NCBI RefSeq assembly: GCF_900099905.1
Contig: NZ_FNEE01000008.1
Span: 193,858-257,857, forward strand
Length of the DNA stretch: 64,000 nucleotides
Reading direction: 5' to 3'
Source: Mesorhizobium muleiense
GTDB taxonomy: Bacteria; Pseudomonadota; Alphaproteobacteria; Rhizobiales; Rhizobiaceae
The notes below the pieces were generated by a model, which saw only the letters and a list, made by a program, of their open reading frames with translations, was not told the DNA's origin and did no database searches. A program made the translations under genes and the position numbers. Positions 16,432 through 24,667 of the stretch are shown here, in pieces; the first letter of the stretch is position 1; every line of letters begins with the position of its first letter.

Positions 16432-17853
16432 TCAGGATGCGGCGCGCAGGCTCGTACGGACGCGCCGCCTGCTTGTGGCGCGGGACTTCTCCGCCACGAC
16501 ACCGGTGATCTCGACCACGCCGTTCTCATGCAGTTTGGCGTTTGTGACCTTGTGGAGACGCTCATAGGGCAACAGTTCCTTGACCCGGGCGTCGAGCACC
16601 GCGACTTCGGCTCGCAGATCCTCGCATTCCTGCCTCTGAACATCGAGCTGTATCTGTTCGGATGCCTGCTGCAGGGAAAGCTGCGAAAAATTCGCGCTCA
16701 CGGTCGAGAGGTGCATCTTGTCGTTTTCGTTCTCCTTCCTGAGGACGGACAACCTTTCCTCCGCAATTTGCTTTTCGGCGACAGCGTCGCTCCATTGAGC
16801 CTTGAGATTGGCGATCTCGCTCGCGGCTTGATTGTTCTCGTTCGAGGCGACTTCAAATCGTGATTGGAGGTTGCGAATTTCAGAACGCAGGCCGCCGATC
16901 TCAGCGAAACTACGCGCACGCTCGGCTTCCCTGTCACCTTCCATGATACGGGCCGCTTCCGTCATTTCCGACAGCTTCGCTTGCGCGATATCGAGCGATT
17001 TCTGCAGCCGCATCTCCTCTTGTTCGCTCTTGCCGAGCGCAGACAGCAGTTCCGAAAGTCGCGCCGCGTCACTGGCATGAATCGTCGAGAGCTCGTCCAG
17101 CCGGTGCCGCGCCTCAGCTTCCCGCTTCAGCGCCTTGTCGAAGTCGATCGACAGGCTGACATGCTTTTCCCGCAATATCTCGTTCTCGCGCGCGCATCGG
17201 TTGGCCTCGGCCGTTCTGGCCGAAAGCGTTTTGACGAGGTCGCCGAACTCCGCTTCGCGCTCTGCGCTCGCATTGCCTGCCACGACGAGTTCCAGCCTTG
17301 CCGCAGCCAGCGCACCGCGAAGTGCCTCCTTGTCCTCGACCAGGCTTATCTCGCGCTGCTGCAGGGCCTCGACGGCGCTTTCGCGCTCGCGCTGCTTTCT
17401 GGTCGCATCGTGGAACTGCTCCGATAGCACTCTTTGCTGCGTGGTCAGGCTGCCATTTGCCAGTTCCAGTTCGTTGGCGCGAAGAATGTCCCCGTGAAGC
17501 AGCTTCAGGAATTCGCCTGTCAGGTGATGCGAGGTCGCGATCTCCGACATTTTCGTGTTGATCTCCTCCAGATACTCGCGCGCATCGTCAAACAGCCCCT
17601 CAACGGCATCTAGCGCAGCCAGGCGGGTTTGTGTGTGGGAGGTCAGCCGCCGTGCGATCTCGGGAGCGTCGGCATCGTCCTCGGGCTGAGAGTTGTCATT
17701 CCTTGCCGCGAGATTCTCATCCGGAACGTTGTCCAACGGCGATTGGTCGTCCAGGTTGAGACACTCATCGAACGCATCCGCCAAATCGGCTTCGAGTTCC
17801 TTGAATGCCCTGTCCACCGTCTCGGCACGCTTGATCAGACTTCTGATTTTCAT
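16432..17853 (-). CDS. Long coiled-coil protein of unknown function
   Basis: A 473-residue protein that I do not recognise. After an acidic N-terminal region (residues 1-70, LNLDDQSPLDNVPDENLAARNDNS), residues about 80-430 are almost unbroken heptad-type sequence rich in Glu, Leu, Arg and Ala with no proline, so a long parallel coiled coil is likely. The tail is basic (KSRATSRRRVRTSLRAAS). No signal peptide or membrane segment is seen, so it should be cytoplasmic. An AGGGGATG ribosome site precedes the ATG. It stands alone, without an operon. A filament-like or scaffolding role, like crescentin-type proteins, is possible but only by appearance. Confidence 0.75.
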   Translation of the reverse strand: MKIRSLIKRAETVDRAFKELEADLADAFDECLNLDDQSPLDNVPDENLAARNDNSQPEDDADAPEIARRLTSHTQTRLAALDAVEGLFDDAREYLEEINTKMSEIATSHHLTGEFLKLLHGDILRANELELANGSLTTQQRVLSEQFHDATRKQRERESAVEALQQREISLVEDKEALRGALAAARLELVVAGNASAEREAEFGDLVKTLSARTAEANRCARENEILREKHVSLSIDFDKALKREAEARHRLDELSTIHASDAARLSELLSALGKSEQEEMRLQKSLDIAQAKLSEMTEAARIMEGDREAERARSFAEIGGLRSEIRNLQSRFEVASNENNQAASEIANLKAQWSDAVAEKQIAEERLSVLRKENENDKMHLSTVSANFSQLSLQQASEQIQLDVQRQECEDLRAEVAVLDARVKELLPYERLHKVTNAKLHENGVVEITGVVAEKSRATSRRRVRTSLRAAS

Positions 17854-18124
17854 GACTGAACATCCCCTACTGTAACGCCATCTGGGGTCTCGATCCTCGC
17901 CTCCCGGACACGGGTTACCCCTTCCCCCTGATCGCGCGGTGGCGCATGAGGCGAGCCCACGCTAGGGACAGGCTTGGCCACTGTCCTCGTCTGTTTGAAT
18001 GATGCAAACCTTGTAACTGCCCTGATTGCCGCCGGCTTTCGGGCAAACAACCCCCGTCGGAACGTCCGCCGGAGGCCTTGCACCGACAGCAACTGACCGT
18101 ACGTCAGCGATCATCGTCGTGCCG
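17854..18124. other. Intergenic region without recognised gene
   Basis: These 271 nt lie between the coiled-coil gene start and the end of the dioxygenase gene. They should hold the coiled-coil gene's promoter. One short inverted repeat (TGAC-cgtac-GTCA, around 18094-18106) is seen. A 70-codon minus-strand frame overlaps the dioxygenase end and is not convincing. Confidence 0.4.
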
Positions 18125-19237
18125 CTATCGGGAGAGGACGCGAATGCGGCTCTGAAACTCACCCCGATCGACATAGCATCCCCGCAGATGTCTCAGCCCC
18201 GTATTTGGGTTGAACGATTGGCGGCCGTGAAGCACCCGGCGATTATCGAAGACCGCCATTTCGCCGGCCTTGAGGCGGTAGGCTATTTGAAAACGCGAGC
18301 TGCGGATCATCATCATCAGCTTGCGATAAGCCGCATAGAAGGGGGTGCATATCTCGGAGGGAAGGTCGATGACATCGACAAGATGGGCGTTGAACCGCAA
18401 CTCTGTCACGTCTCCATTGCGTCGAGTTACGATCACAGGAAACCGACCGCGCAGATCGTAGTTTTCGTCGTGAAAACGATAGGGGATATCGACCTCGCAC
18501 AAGAGACGGTATGCTTCCGGATCTTCCGCCTGTAATGCGGCCACAACCGCAAACCCGTCGGCAAAGACCGATCCACCGCCCTCAGCTTCATTCGCGATAC
18601 AATGCAGGAATTGATAGCCGGGCGGCACCTCCTGGTTCGCGAGATCGGTGTGTAACGGCAAGGCGACAGGGGTGTAGGCCAAGTTGTTCGGGTTCGGCAT
18701 CGACACGACTTCGAACATAGTGCCGAAATTTGTCTGGCGCAGGAAACCTACCCGCTCGGCCGCACGCCGCCCGGCGTCGGGATCATCGCCAAGCCCCTCG
18801 ACGATGGAGAGCCCGTATGCAGCCGTCGCCCTCAGCCAGGCAAGCAGATCGGCATCGCTTTGAAAAAGGCCCCCGGCAGAGTAGCGCGGTATGGTTTCAA
18901 GATCGATCGAGCCGTCCCAGAGTTTCGGAGCGATCTCGGCCGGATCGTCCCGCTTTCTGCCTGGGCGGTAGGATTCAAAGAAATGGCCCGGGATTTCCTC
19001 CTCAGCCAGGCCGTTCGGCCAGACAATTCTCACAGCGCCGCGTCTGTCCTGGACGTTGAGGGGTCTGAGCGAGGCGTCAACGCTGGTCAGGTCGAATATT
19101 CGTTCTTGGGTCTGTGGGTGAAACGCCGATGGCGCATTATCCTTTAGCCAAAGCCAGGGATAGCAGACTGTTTCGCCTGACGAGAACGTCACGGCAAGCT
19201 CGGTCTCCCGGGCTTCCACGGAAAGCATGGTATTCAT
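18125..19237 (-). CDS. Fe(II)/2-oxoglutarate dioxygenase, gamma-butyrobetaine hydroxylase-like
   Basis: A 370-residue protein with an N-terminal DUF971-type domain (residues 1-95, including PWLWLKDNAPSAFHP) and a TauD/TfdA catalytic domain. The iron triad is His196, Asp198 (HTD) and His337; Arg352 in LRG should bind 2-oxoglutarate. This two-domain layout is that of gamma-butyrobetaine and trimethyllysine hydroxylases and of their bacterial relatives acting on quaternary amines. The ATG at 19237 follows GAGAGAC; a second ATG at 19228 is possible. Genes for carnitine metabolism are not nearby, so the exact substrate is open. Confidence 0.85.
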   Translation of the reverse strand: MNTMLSVEARETELAVTFSSGETVCYPWLWLKDNAPSAFHPQTQERIFDLTSVDASLRPLNVQDRRGAVRIVWPNGLAEEEIPGHFFESYRPGRKRDDPAEIAPKLWDGSIDLETIPRYSAGGLFQSDADLLAWLRATAAYGLSIVEGLGDDPDAGRRAAERVGFLRQTNFGTMFEVVSMPNPNNLAYTPVALPLHTDLANQEVPPGYQFLHCIANEAEGGGSVFADGFAVVAALQAEDPEAYRLLCEVDIPYRFHDENYDLRGRFPVIVTRRNGDVTELRFNAHLVDVIDLPSEICTPFYAAYRKLMMMIRSSRFQIAYRLKAGEMAVFDNRRVLHGRQSFNPNTGLRHLRGCYVDRGEFQSRIRVLSR

Positions 19238-19552
19238 GATTGTGTCTCTCTGAACACGAAATTAAATCTTCAGATTGGATCGGGCCCGCAAGCCATCAAC
19301 CCAGAGGTGGTGGCCACCACAAGCTCGGCTTCCCATAACGATGGGATCCGGGATTTCTGTTCGGTTCTTCGAGCACTCGATCTCCAGGTGAAACCTGGCT
19401 CCAGCTGAAATCTGGTGCACACAGCGATGGTAGCGGTCATTTGCCGGCGGTGTCCAGCTAAATGCAATGGGACCGGCATCCCCCTCTGGGCTGCCCTCGC
19501 CGACAACCCAGCTTCACTGCGGCGATAAAACCATCATCATATCGGGAACCGC
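19238..19552. other. Intergenic region upstream of the dioxygenase gene
   Basis: This region should contain the minus-strand promoter of the dioxygenase gene. I see no recognisable gene; a 78-codon minus-strand frame (19270-19506) has no family resemblance. Confidence 0.4.
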
Positions 19553-19582
19553 GTTGACGTATACGTCAACCCGAAGCTATAT
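19553..19582 (+). promoter_or_regulatory. Sigma-70 promoter with an 18-bp palindromic operator over the -35 box
   Basis: GTTGACGTATACGTCAAC (19553-19570) is a perfect palindrome. Its TTGACG (19554-19559) is spaced exactly 17 nt from CTATAT (19577-19582), which matches the rhizobial housekeeping promoter consensus (CTTGAC-N17-CTATAT). The direction is towards the SCP2 gene, giving a leader of about 120 nt. A dimeric repressor on the palindrome would block the -35 box. The half site TTGACGT resembles operators of MerR-type regulators of acyl-CoA metabolism, but this is from memory and unproved. Confidence 0.6.
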
Positions 19583-19709
19583 GCGCCGGCGACCTTGATC
19601 GCGAAATGCGCAAGATGGCGACTTCGGCCGGACCGACGTGCCCCCAGACCGAAGTGCCCCCAGGAAGTGCAATGGGTGCGACAAACGCAACGAGACGAGG
19701 AGAACGGCC

Positions 19710-19994
19710 ATGGGCGTTCAGGAAATTGCCGACAAGATCAGCGCGCGCGTGGCGAGTGCCGGGTTCGATCGTTCCGTAAAATTCGATACAGGTGACGACG
19801 GTGTCATCGTCATCGACGGCGCTGCCGTCTCGACCACCGATGCGCCGGCCGACTGCACGATAAAGCTTTCGCTCGACGATCTGGAATCGCTGATATCAGG
19901 CGATCTCAACCCGACGATGGCGTTCATGTCCGGCAAGATAAAGGTCGAAGGCGACATGAGCGTCGCCATGGCGCTGAGCCAGTTGATCGGCTGA
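19710..19994 (+). CDS. SCP2 sterol-binding domain protein
   Basis: A 94-residue single-domain SCP2 protein (MGVQEIADKISARVASAG...TIKLSLDDLESLISGDLNPTMAFMSGKIKVEGDMSVAMALSQLIG). The motif AFMSGKIKVEGD is the hallmark of the family. SCP2 domains bind hydrophobic ligands such as fatty acyl-CoA or sterols; bacterial stand-alone members are usually linked to lipid metabolism, but their ligand is unknown. The ATG at 19710 is supported by a GAGGAGA ribosome site; an upstream frame is not conserved-looking. Its own promoter with palindromic operator lies at 19553-19582, and a terminator hairpin follows. Confidence 0.9.
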   Translation: MGVQEIADKISARVASAGFDRSVKFDTGDDGVIVIDGAAVSTTDAPADCTIKLSLDDLESLISGDLNPTMAFMSGKIKVEGDMSVAMALSQLIG

Positions 19995-20012
19995 TCCACT
20001 CCAATCCTGAAT

Positions 20013-20049
20013 GGAAACAAGCCGCCGCCCGATGGCAGCGGCTTGTTCC
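20013..20049. terminator. Hairpin between convergent SCP2 and acetyltransferase genes
   Basis: AACAAGCCGC (20016-20025) pairs with GCGGCTTGTT (20038-20047), a perfect 10-bp stem flanked by A-rich and T-containing sequence. It lies in the 60-nt gap between convergent genes and can serve both. Confidence 0.65.
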
Positions 20050-20055
20050 CGATCG

Positions 20056-20793
20056 TCAGGCAGCGAGCGACAGCCGCTGTGCCTTCAGCTTGCGCCCGGC
20101 CGCCTTCAGCGTGCCCTGCGCGCCGGCGAGCACGCCTTCCACCAGCTCCAACGCCAGCAGGCGGTGCCGCTCATAAGGTCCCGGCATGGCCAGCGAGCCG
20201 GTTTTATCGGCCGAGAACCCGAAGCGCTCGTAATAGGGCGCATCGCCGACCAGCAGGATCGCCGCATGGCCGAGGCGCGCGGCTTCAGCGATTGCATGGC
20301 GCATCAGCGCCGAGCCGATGCCGGCATTCTTGATTGTCGGATCGACGGCGAGCGGGCCTAGCAGAAGGGCGGACCGACCGCCCTCGCCCAGCACGACATC
20401 CCAGAGCCGCACGGTGCCGGTGACAGCGCCCGACGCGTCGCGTGCGACAAAGGCCAGGCCTTCCGAAGGCCGGCGGCCGCGCCGCAGCTTTTCCGACGAT
20501 TTTCTCCGGCGCTTCGGCCCCATGGCGCGGTCGAGCAAGGCTTCGCGCGCCGGGGCGTCGGCAGCGGTTTCGGCGGTGATGACGAAAGCGCTGGCAATCT
20601 CCCCCCAAGAGGCGGAGATGTCGCCGAAGCCGACAGAGGGGGGCGCCGCGCGTGCAGCGTCGGCGCCACGCAGTCCAAGAGAAGTCGCGACAGCTGAGGC
20701 GACCCCCTCTGGCCGCTTTGCGGCCATCTCCCCCTCAAGGGGGGAGATTTGCCGGCTCACAGCGCCATCAACGATGAAATCCACAATTTCCAT
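20056..20793 (-). CDS. GNAT N-acetyltransferase with an in-frame repeat insertion
   Basis: A 245-residue protein. Residues from about 70 on form a GNAT acetyltransferase of the YhbS type (LLGPLAVDPTIKNAGIGSALMRHAIAEAARLGHAAILLVGDAPYYERFGF), with the acetyl-CoA loop at KNAGIGSAL. Residues about 15-66 (ISPLEGEMAAKRPEGVASAV...ASWGEI) are encoded by a palindromic repeat described at 20596-20749. The gene's first 15 codons (MEIVDFIVDGAVSRQ) plausibly joined directly to SAFVITAE before insertion. The frame stayed open, so the protein may still work with an extra loop of about 50 residues ahead of the fold. Confidence 0.85.
   Translation of the reverse strand: MEIVDFIVDGAVSRQISPLEGEMAAKRPEGVASAVATSLGLRGADAARAAPPSVGFGDISASWGEIASAFVITAETAADAPAREALLDRAMGPKRRRKSSEKLRRGRRPSEGLAFVARDASGAVTGTVRLWDVVLGEGGRSALLLGPLAVDPTIKNAGIGSALMRHAIAEAARLGHAAILLVGDAPYYERFGFSADKTGSLAMPGPYERHRLLALELVEGVLAGAQGTLKAAGRKLKAQRLSLAA
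20596..20749. repeat. Palindromic repeat inserted inside the acetyltransferase gene
   Basis: The 154-nt segment has outer arms AATCTCCCCCC (20596-20606) and GGGGGGAGATT (20739-20749). Inside these, the left part (ggcggagatg...gacagagggggg) and the right part (ccccctctgg...ccatctccccctc) are imperfect inverted copies of each other. It has the look of the common Mesorhizobium-type intergenic repeat but lies within a coding frame and adds about 51 codons without a stop. Confidence 0.7.
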
Positions 20794-20888
20794 TTCCGCG
20801 ATCCTTCACGAGCGGATTGTTCCACAGGCGAGCCCGGGCGGGCGACAGGCGCCCACCTCGGGATGATCTGACCGGCTCTTGCGAGCCG

Positions 20889-22022
20889 TCAGATCACGTA
20901 GGATCGGAGAGGCTCGAAGCCGTTGAAGGCGACCGAGGCATAGGTCGTCGTGTAGGCGCCGGTGCCCTCGATCAGCACCTCGTCGCCGATGGTCAGCGAC
21001 AGGGGCAGCGGATACGGCGTCTTCTCGTACATCACGTCGGCCGAATCGCAGGTCGGGCCGGCGAGCACGCACGGCGCGGTCTCGGTGCCGTCATGCGCGG
21101 TGACGATCGGGTAGCGGATCGCCTCGTCCATCGTCTCGGCGAGACCGCCGAACTTGCCGATGTCGAGGAACACCCAACGCACATTGTCGTTGTCGGCCTT
21201 CTTCGAGATCAGCACGACTTCCGACTTGATGACGCCGGCATTGCCGACCATGCCGCGGCCCGGTTCGATGATGGTCTCGGGAATCGCGTTGCCGAAATGC
21301 TTGCGCAGCGCCGAGAAGATCGCCTGGCCATAGGCCTGCGCCACCGGCACGTCCCTGAGGTAACGGGTCGGGAAACCGCCGCCCATATTGACCATCTTGA
21401 GCACAATGCCTTCGTCAGCGAGCGTAGCGAACACCTTTTTGGCGTCGCCGAGCGCGCGGTCCCAGGCGGTCAGGTCGGTCTGCTGCGAGCCGACATGGAA
21501 CGACACGCCATAGGCGTCCAGCCCGAGCGCCCTCGCGTGGCGCAGCACGTCGACCGCCATCGCCGGCACGCAGCCGAACTTGCGCGACAGCGGCCATTCG
21601 GCGCCTTCGCCGTCGGTCAGCACGCGGCAGAACACACGGGCGCCGGGTGCAACGCGGGCGATCTTCTCGACCTCCTCGACGCAGTCCACCGCGAACAACC
21701 GGATGCCGAGTTGATAGGCGCGCTGGATGTCGCGCTCCTTCTTGATGGTGTTGCCGAAGGAGATGCGGTCCGCCGGCGCGCCGGCGTCCATCGCCATCTC
21801 GACTTCGGCAACGGAAGCGGTGTCGAAGGACGAGCCCATCGCAGCAAGCAGGCGCAGGATTTCCGGCGCCGGATTTGCTTTCACCGCATAGTAGATTTTC
21901 GAATCGGGAAGCGCCTTCTCGAAGGCGCGGAAATTGTCGCGCACGACATCGAGATCGACGACGAGGCAAGGGCCGTTCGGACGTCGGGTGGCGAGGAAGT
22001 CAAGGATGCGCTGGGTAGCCAT
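20889..22022 (-). CDS. Ornithine decarboxylase (fold-III, eukaryotic-type)
   Basis: A 377-residue PLP-dependent decarboxylase of the alanine-racemase-like (fold III) group, which makes putrescine from ornithine. Lys48 in YYAVKANP binds PLP; the phosphate loop is GGGFP (214-218) and EPGRG (253-257); His176 stacks on the ring; Cys325-Asp326 (GPTCDSADV) are the catalytic Cys and substrate-binding Asp of the partner subunit. Some members also act on lysine; specificity cannot be fixed from motifs. The start is the ATG at 22022 after GGAGAGA; the frame is open 104 codons further but that part is a structured leader. Putrescine feeds homospermidine synthase encoded at 49520. Confidence 0.92.
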   Translation of the reverse strand: MATQRILDFLATRRPNGPCLVVDLDVVRDNFRAFEKALPDSKIYYAVKANPAPEILRLLAAMGSSFDTASVAEVEMAMDAGAPADRISFGNTIKKERDIQRAYQLGIRLFAVDCVEEVEKIARVAPGARVFCRVLTDGEGAEWPLSRKFGCVPAMAVDVLRHARALGLDAYGVSFHVGSQQTDLTAWDRALGDAKKVFATLADEGIVLKMVNMGGGFPTRYLRDVPVAQAYGQAIFSALRKHFGNAIPETIIEPGRGMVGNAGVIKSEVVLISKKADNDNVRWVFLDIGKFGGLAETMDEAIRYPIVTAHDGTETAPCVLAGPTCDSADVMYEKTPYPLPLSLTIGDEVLIEGTGAYTTTYASVAFNGFEPLRSYVI

Positions 22023-22460
22023 CGGGGTCTCTCCATAGCGCCTTTCGGCGCGCACAAAGGCTGCGGGACACGGGTCATCGACCTCGCGAACACGCGGTGG
22101 ACAAAGGCGGGACGTCAATCCATGGAACCAGCCGGTGGAGACCCCGGAACCATGAAGCGCCGTCTCGCGGCGGTGAACCTTGGCCTTGCCCGGCCTCGGT
22201 TCGCTTTGTCTGCCTTGGCTTGGATTGGGAGAACCCGTTCCGCACTGCCGGCAATGAAGGTGTGCCTCTTCAGTAACCCCGGTCTTTGGACGACCGGCAG
22301 AACACCAGAAAGGCCCGCACCGTCGTTGCTTCAAGGTGTCCTCGGTCTGGCGGTTGGCCGCTAAACCGACTGGAGGGGTTAGCTCCAGTTACCTTACCGA
22401 TATCCCTCACCATTTTGAGGATCGGCGGACACCCACAGGCACGTGCGACTTTGGGCAAGC
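22023..22460 (-). ncRNA. Structured leader of ornithine decarboxylase, probable speF RNA motif
   Basis: About 430 nt of untranslated sequence lie between the likely promoter (22463-22491) and the decarboxylase start. Reading on the minus strand they hold stem-loops CTGGAG/CTCCAG (22370-22388), CCGGTC/GACCGG (22279-22297) and GCGCC-GAAA-like GGCGC (22038-22051), the last just before the ribosome site. The alphaproteobacterial speF motif is a known conserved RNA upstream of exactly this gene type. Identity rests on gene context, length and stems, as I cannot run a covariance model. A 12-codon frame (MVPGSPPAGSMD) occurs within it and may be chance. Confidence 0.6.
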
Positions 22461-22462
22461 GC

Positions 22463-22491
22463 GATATAAGGTCGATGGATTTCACAATCAA
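22463..22491 (-). promoter_or_regulatory. Promoter candidate for the ornithine decarboxylase leader
   Basis: On the minus strand TTGATT (22486-22491) and TATATC (22463-22468) are separated by 17 nt. This AT-rich patch is unusual for its surroundings. It places the RNA start near 22455 and lies just upstream of the divergent amidase gene. Confidence 0.45.
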
Positions 22492-22533
22492 TAAAAATCG
22501 TACGCCAGGTTGTAAAATTCCTGGCGTCGAACA

Positions 22534-23766
22534 ATGTTGCAACAACTGTATCCGGATATCGAACGCATGGCAGGCACTCGCGGCCCTCTGAACGCTTTTC
22601 TCGACCTCAATGGTATACCTGTATCCAATGCGCAGTCCGGCCCGCTTGCCGACCTGCGCCTGGCCGTCAAGGATATTTACGACGTCGCCGGCTACCGCAC
22701 CGGCTGCGGCAATCCGCAAAAATACCAAGAGGCTTCACCCGCCTCGGCGACGGCGCCGGCCGTCCAGGCGCTGCTTGATTCGGGCGCGCGCTTCGTCGGC
22801 AAGACGCAGACCGACGAACTGGCCTTCTCGCTGATGGGGCTGAACGCGCATTTCCCGTCGCCGGTCAATCCGGCAGCACCTGATCGCGTCACCGGCGGCT
22901 CGTCCTCCGGTTCCGCCGCCACGGTCGCCGGCGGGCTGGCCGACATCGCCGCCGGATCCGATACCGGCGGCTCGATTCGCGCCCCGGCAAGCTTTTGTGG
23001 GCTGATCGGCCTGAGGACCACGCATGGCCGCATCTCGCTCGAAGGCGCGATGCCGCTGGCCCCTTCACTGGATACGTTCGGCTGGTTCGCCAGGGACACG
23101 GCCACCTATGACAAGGTCGGCGCGGTGCTGCTCGGCGACGATCCGCACAACCACGAATTGCAGCGCCCCCTCGCGCTGGATGCGCTGGACGGGCTCGTGC
23201 TCGGCCCGCGGGAAGCTAACGAGTATCGCGCCATGGTCCGCGCTGTCGCATCGGTGCTAGGCGCACCGCGTACCGTTGCCCCGCTGTCGCATTCCACCGA
23301 CGATCTCTATTGGTGCTTCCGCAAACTGCAGGGGTACGAGGCGTGGCAAAATCATGGTGCCTGGATCGCCGGCGGCGATCGGATGCTCGGCCCCGGCGTT
23401 AAGGAGCGCTTCGAGCATGGCGCAGCCATCGACGCGGCAACCGCGCAATTCGAAACGGAACGTCGCGTTTCGTTTCGTCTTGAGCTTGCCGACCTGCTTG
23501 GCGAGGACGGCGTCCTTGTGCTGCCGACCGCTCCAGGTGCCGCGCCGCTCAAGGCCGCCTCATTCGACGATTTGCAGACCTATCGCGAACGCGCGCTGAG
23601 ACTGTTGTGTCTTTCCGGTCTGTCCGGCTTTCCGCAGATCACCCTGCCGCTGGGCCTGGTCGACGGCGCCCCGTTCGGCCTCTCGCTGCTCGGACCCAAA
23701 AACAGCGACCGGCAGCTGATGGCGCTTGTCGCGCGCATCCTTTCAGCCCAGCAAAGGAGCGCATGA
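22534..23766 (+). CDS. Amidase (amidase-signature family)
   Basis: A 410-residue amidase-signature enzyme with the Ser-cisSer-Lys triad Lys46 (AVKDIYD), Ser123 (GGSSSGSA) and Ser147 (DTGGSIR). It hydrolyses an amide to acid and ammonia; the physiological substrate is unknown. At 410 residues it belongs to the shorter amidases with the 'TGCGNP' start block, not to GatA. The ATG at 22534 is one choice; an in-frame ATG at 22567 (MAGTRGPLNAF) fits family lengths equally well and neither has a strong ribosome site. A LysR gene follows 1 nt after its stop, so both are one operon. Confidence 0.85.
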   Translation: MLQQLYPDIERMAGTRGPLNAFLDLNGIPVSNAQSGPLADLRLAVKDIYDVAGYRTGCGNPQKYQEASPASATAPAVQALLDSGARFVGKTQTDELAFSLMGLNAHFPSPVNPAAPDRVTGGSSSGSAATVAGGLADIAAGSDTGGSIRAPASFCGLIGLRTTHGRISLEGAMPLAPSLDTFGWFARDTATYDKVGAVLLGDDPHNHELQRPLALDALDGLVLGPREANEYRAMVRAVASVLGAPRTVAPLSHSTDDLYWCFRKLQGYEAWQNHGAWIAGGDRMLGPGVKERFEHGAAIDAATAQFETERRVSFRLELADLLGEDGVLVLPTAPGAAPLKAASFDDLQTYRERALRLLCLSGLSGFPQITLPLGLVDGAPFGLSLLGPKNSDRQLMALVARILSAQQRSA

Positions 23767-23767
23767 C

Positions 23768-24667
23768 ATGGATACGCTGACCCGCATGCGCGCCTTCATC
23801 GACGTCGTCGAGGCCGAAGGATTTTCGGCAGCGGCGCGCAAGATCGGCCGCTCCAAGGCGCTGCTGTCGAAATATGTGCGCGAGCTGGAGGACGAGCTCG
23901 GCGCGCTGCTGCTCAACCGCACCACCCGGCAGTTCTCGCTGACCGAGGCCGGCCACACCTATTACCGCCGCGCCTCGGAAATCGTCCGCGAGGTCGACAG
24001 CCTGGCCGATGCGGTGCGCGAATCCTCTGGCGACGTGCGCGGCAGGATCAAGCTGTCGGCGCCGCGCACCTTTGCCGATGCGCCGATCGGCCAATCGCTG
24101 ATCGACTTCGCCAAGCAGCATCCCGACATCGTGCTCGACATTCATCTCGACGACCGCTTCGTCGATCTGGTCGAGGAAGGCTTCGATCTCGCCGTGCGCA
24201 TTTCGCGGCTGGAAAGCTCCTCGCTGATCGCCAGGCGCCTGGCGCCGTTCTCGGTGCGGCTGTGCGCATCTCCCGAACTGATTGCCAGGCACGGCATGCC
24301 GGCGCGGCCGCAGGACCTTGGCCGCATGCCCTGCATCATCGACACCAATGGCCGCTGGCTAACCAACTGGCCGTTCAAGGGCGACAGCGGCGACACGGTG
24401 ACTGTTTCGGTCTCCGGCCCGATCGAGGTCAACAGTCCGATGGCGGCAAGGGCCGCCGCCGTGGCGGGATTGGGATTTTCCATCCTGCCGGATTTCATCG
24501 CCGCGCCCGACATCGAAAGTGGCCGGCTGGTGAGCACACTGGATGACCGCATCTTGCCCGGCGGCGGCATTTTCGCCGTCTATCCGCACCGGCGCTATTT
24601 GCCTGCGAAAGTTCGCGTCTTTGTCGATTTCCTGGTGCAGTGGTTCAAGACGATCGACAACGCATGA
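23768..24667 (+). CDS. LysR-family transcriptional regulator
   Basis: A 299-residue LysR regulator. The winged helix-turn-helix spans residues 1-60 (MDTLTRMRAFIDVVEAEGFSAAARKIGRSKALLSKYVRELEDELG), and the LysR substrate-binding domain follows from about residue 88. It belongs to the large DsdC/YafC-like group annotated as 'LysR, CrgA-like'. An AAAGGAG ribosome site lies in the amidase end. Being co-directional with and downstream of the amidase, it may control that operon or a distant gene. Confidence 0.9.
   Translation: MDTLTRMRAFIDVVEAEGFSAAARKIGRSKALLSKYVRELEDELGALLLNRTTRQFSLTEAGHTYYRRASEIVREVDSLADAVRESSGDVRGRIKLSAPRTFADAPIGQSLIDFAKQHPDIVLDIHLDDRFVDLVEEGFDLAVRISRLESSSLIARRLAPFSVRLCASPELIARHGMPARPQDLGRMPCIIDTNGRWLTNWPFKGDSGDTVTVSVSGPIEVNSPMAARAAAVAGLGFSILPDFIAAPDIESGRLVSTLDDRILPGGGIFAVYPHRRYLPAKVRVFVDFLVQWFKTIDNA

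Noticed and set aside
17962..18174. 70-codon minus-strand frame ending DEDSGQACP
   Set aside because: It overlaps the dioxygenase end, has no clear ribosome site or family, and could be chance; left out though a small secreted peptide cannot be excluded.
22140..22160. Twelve-codon leader peptide in the ornithine decarboxylase leader
   Set aside because: No clear ribosome site and no ornithine-sensing sequence pattern I could recognise; short frames are frequent by chance.
20889..22334. Ornithine decarboxylase starting about 104 codons earlier
   Set aside because: The added sequence is not protein-like, contains the stem-loops of the leader, and the ATG at 22022 has a good ribosome site and normal family length.
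20817..22364. Plus-strand frame of 515 codons opposite ornithine decarboxylase
   Set aside because: Antisense shadow with no family resemblance.
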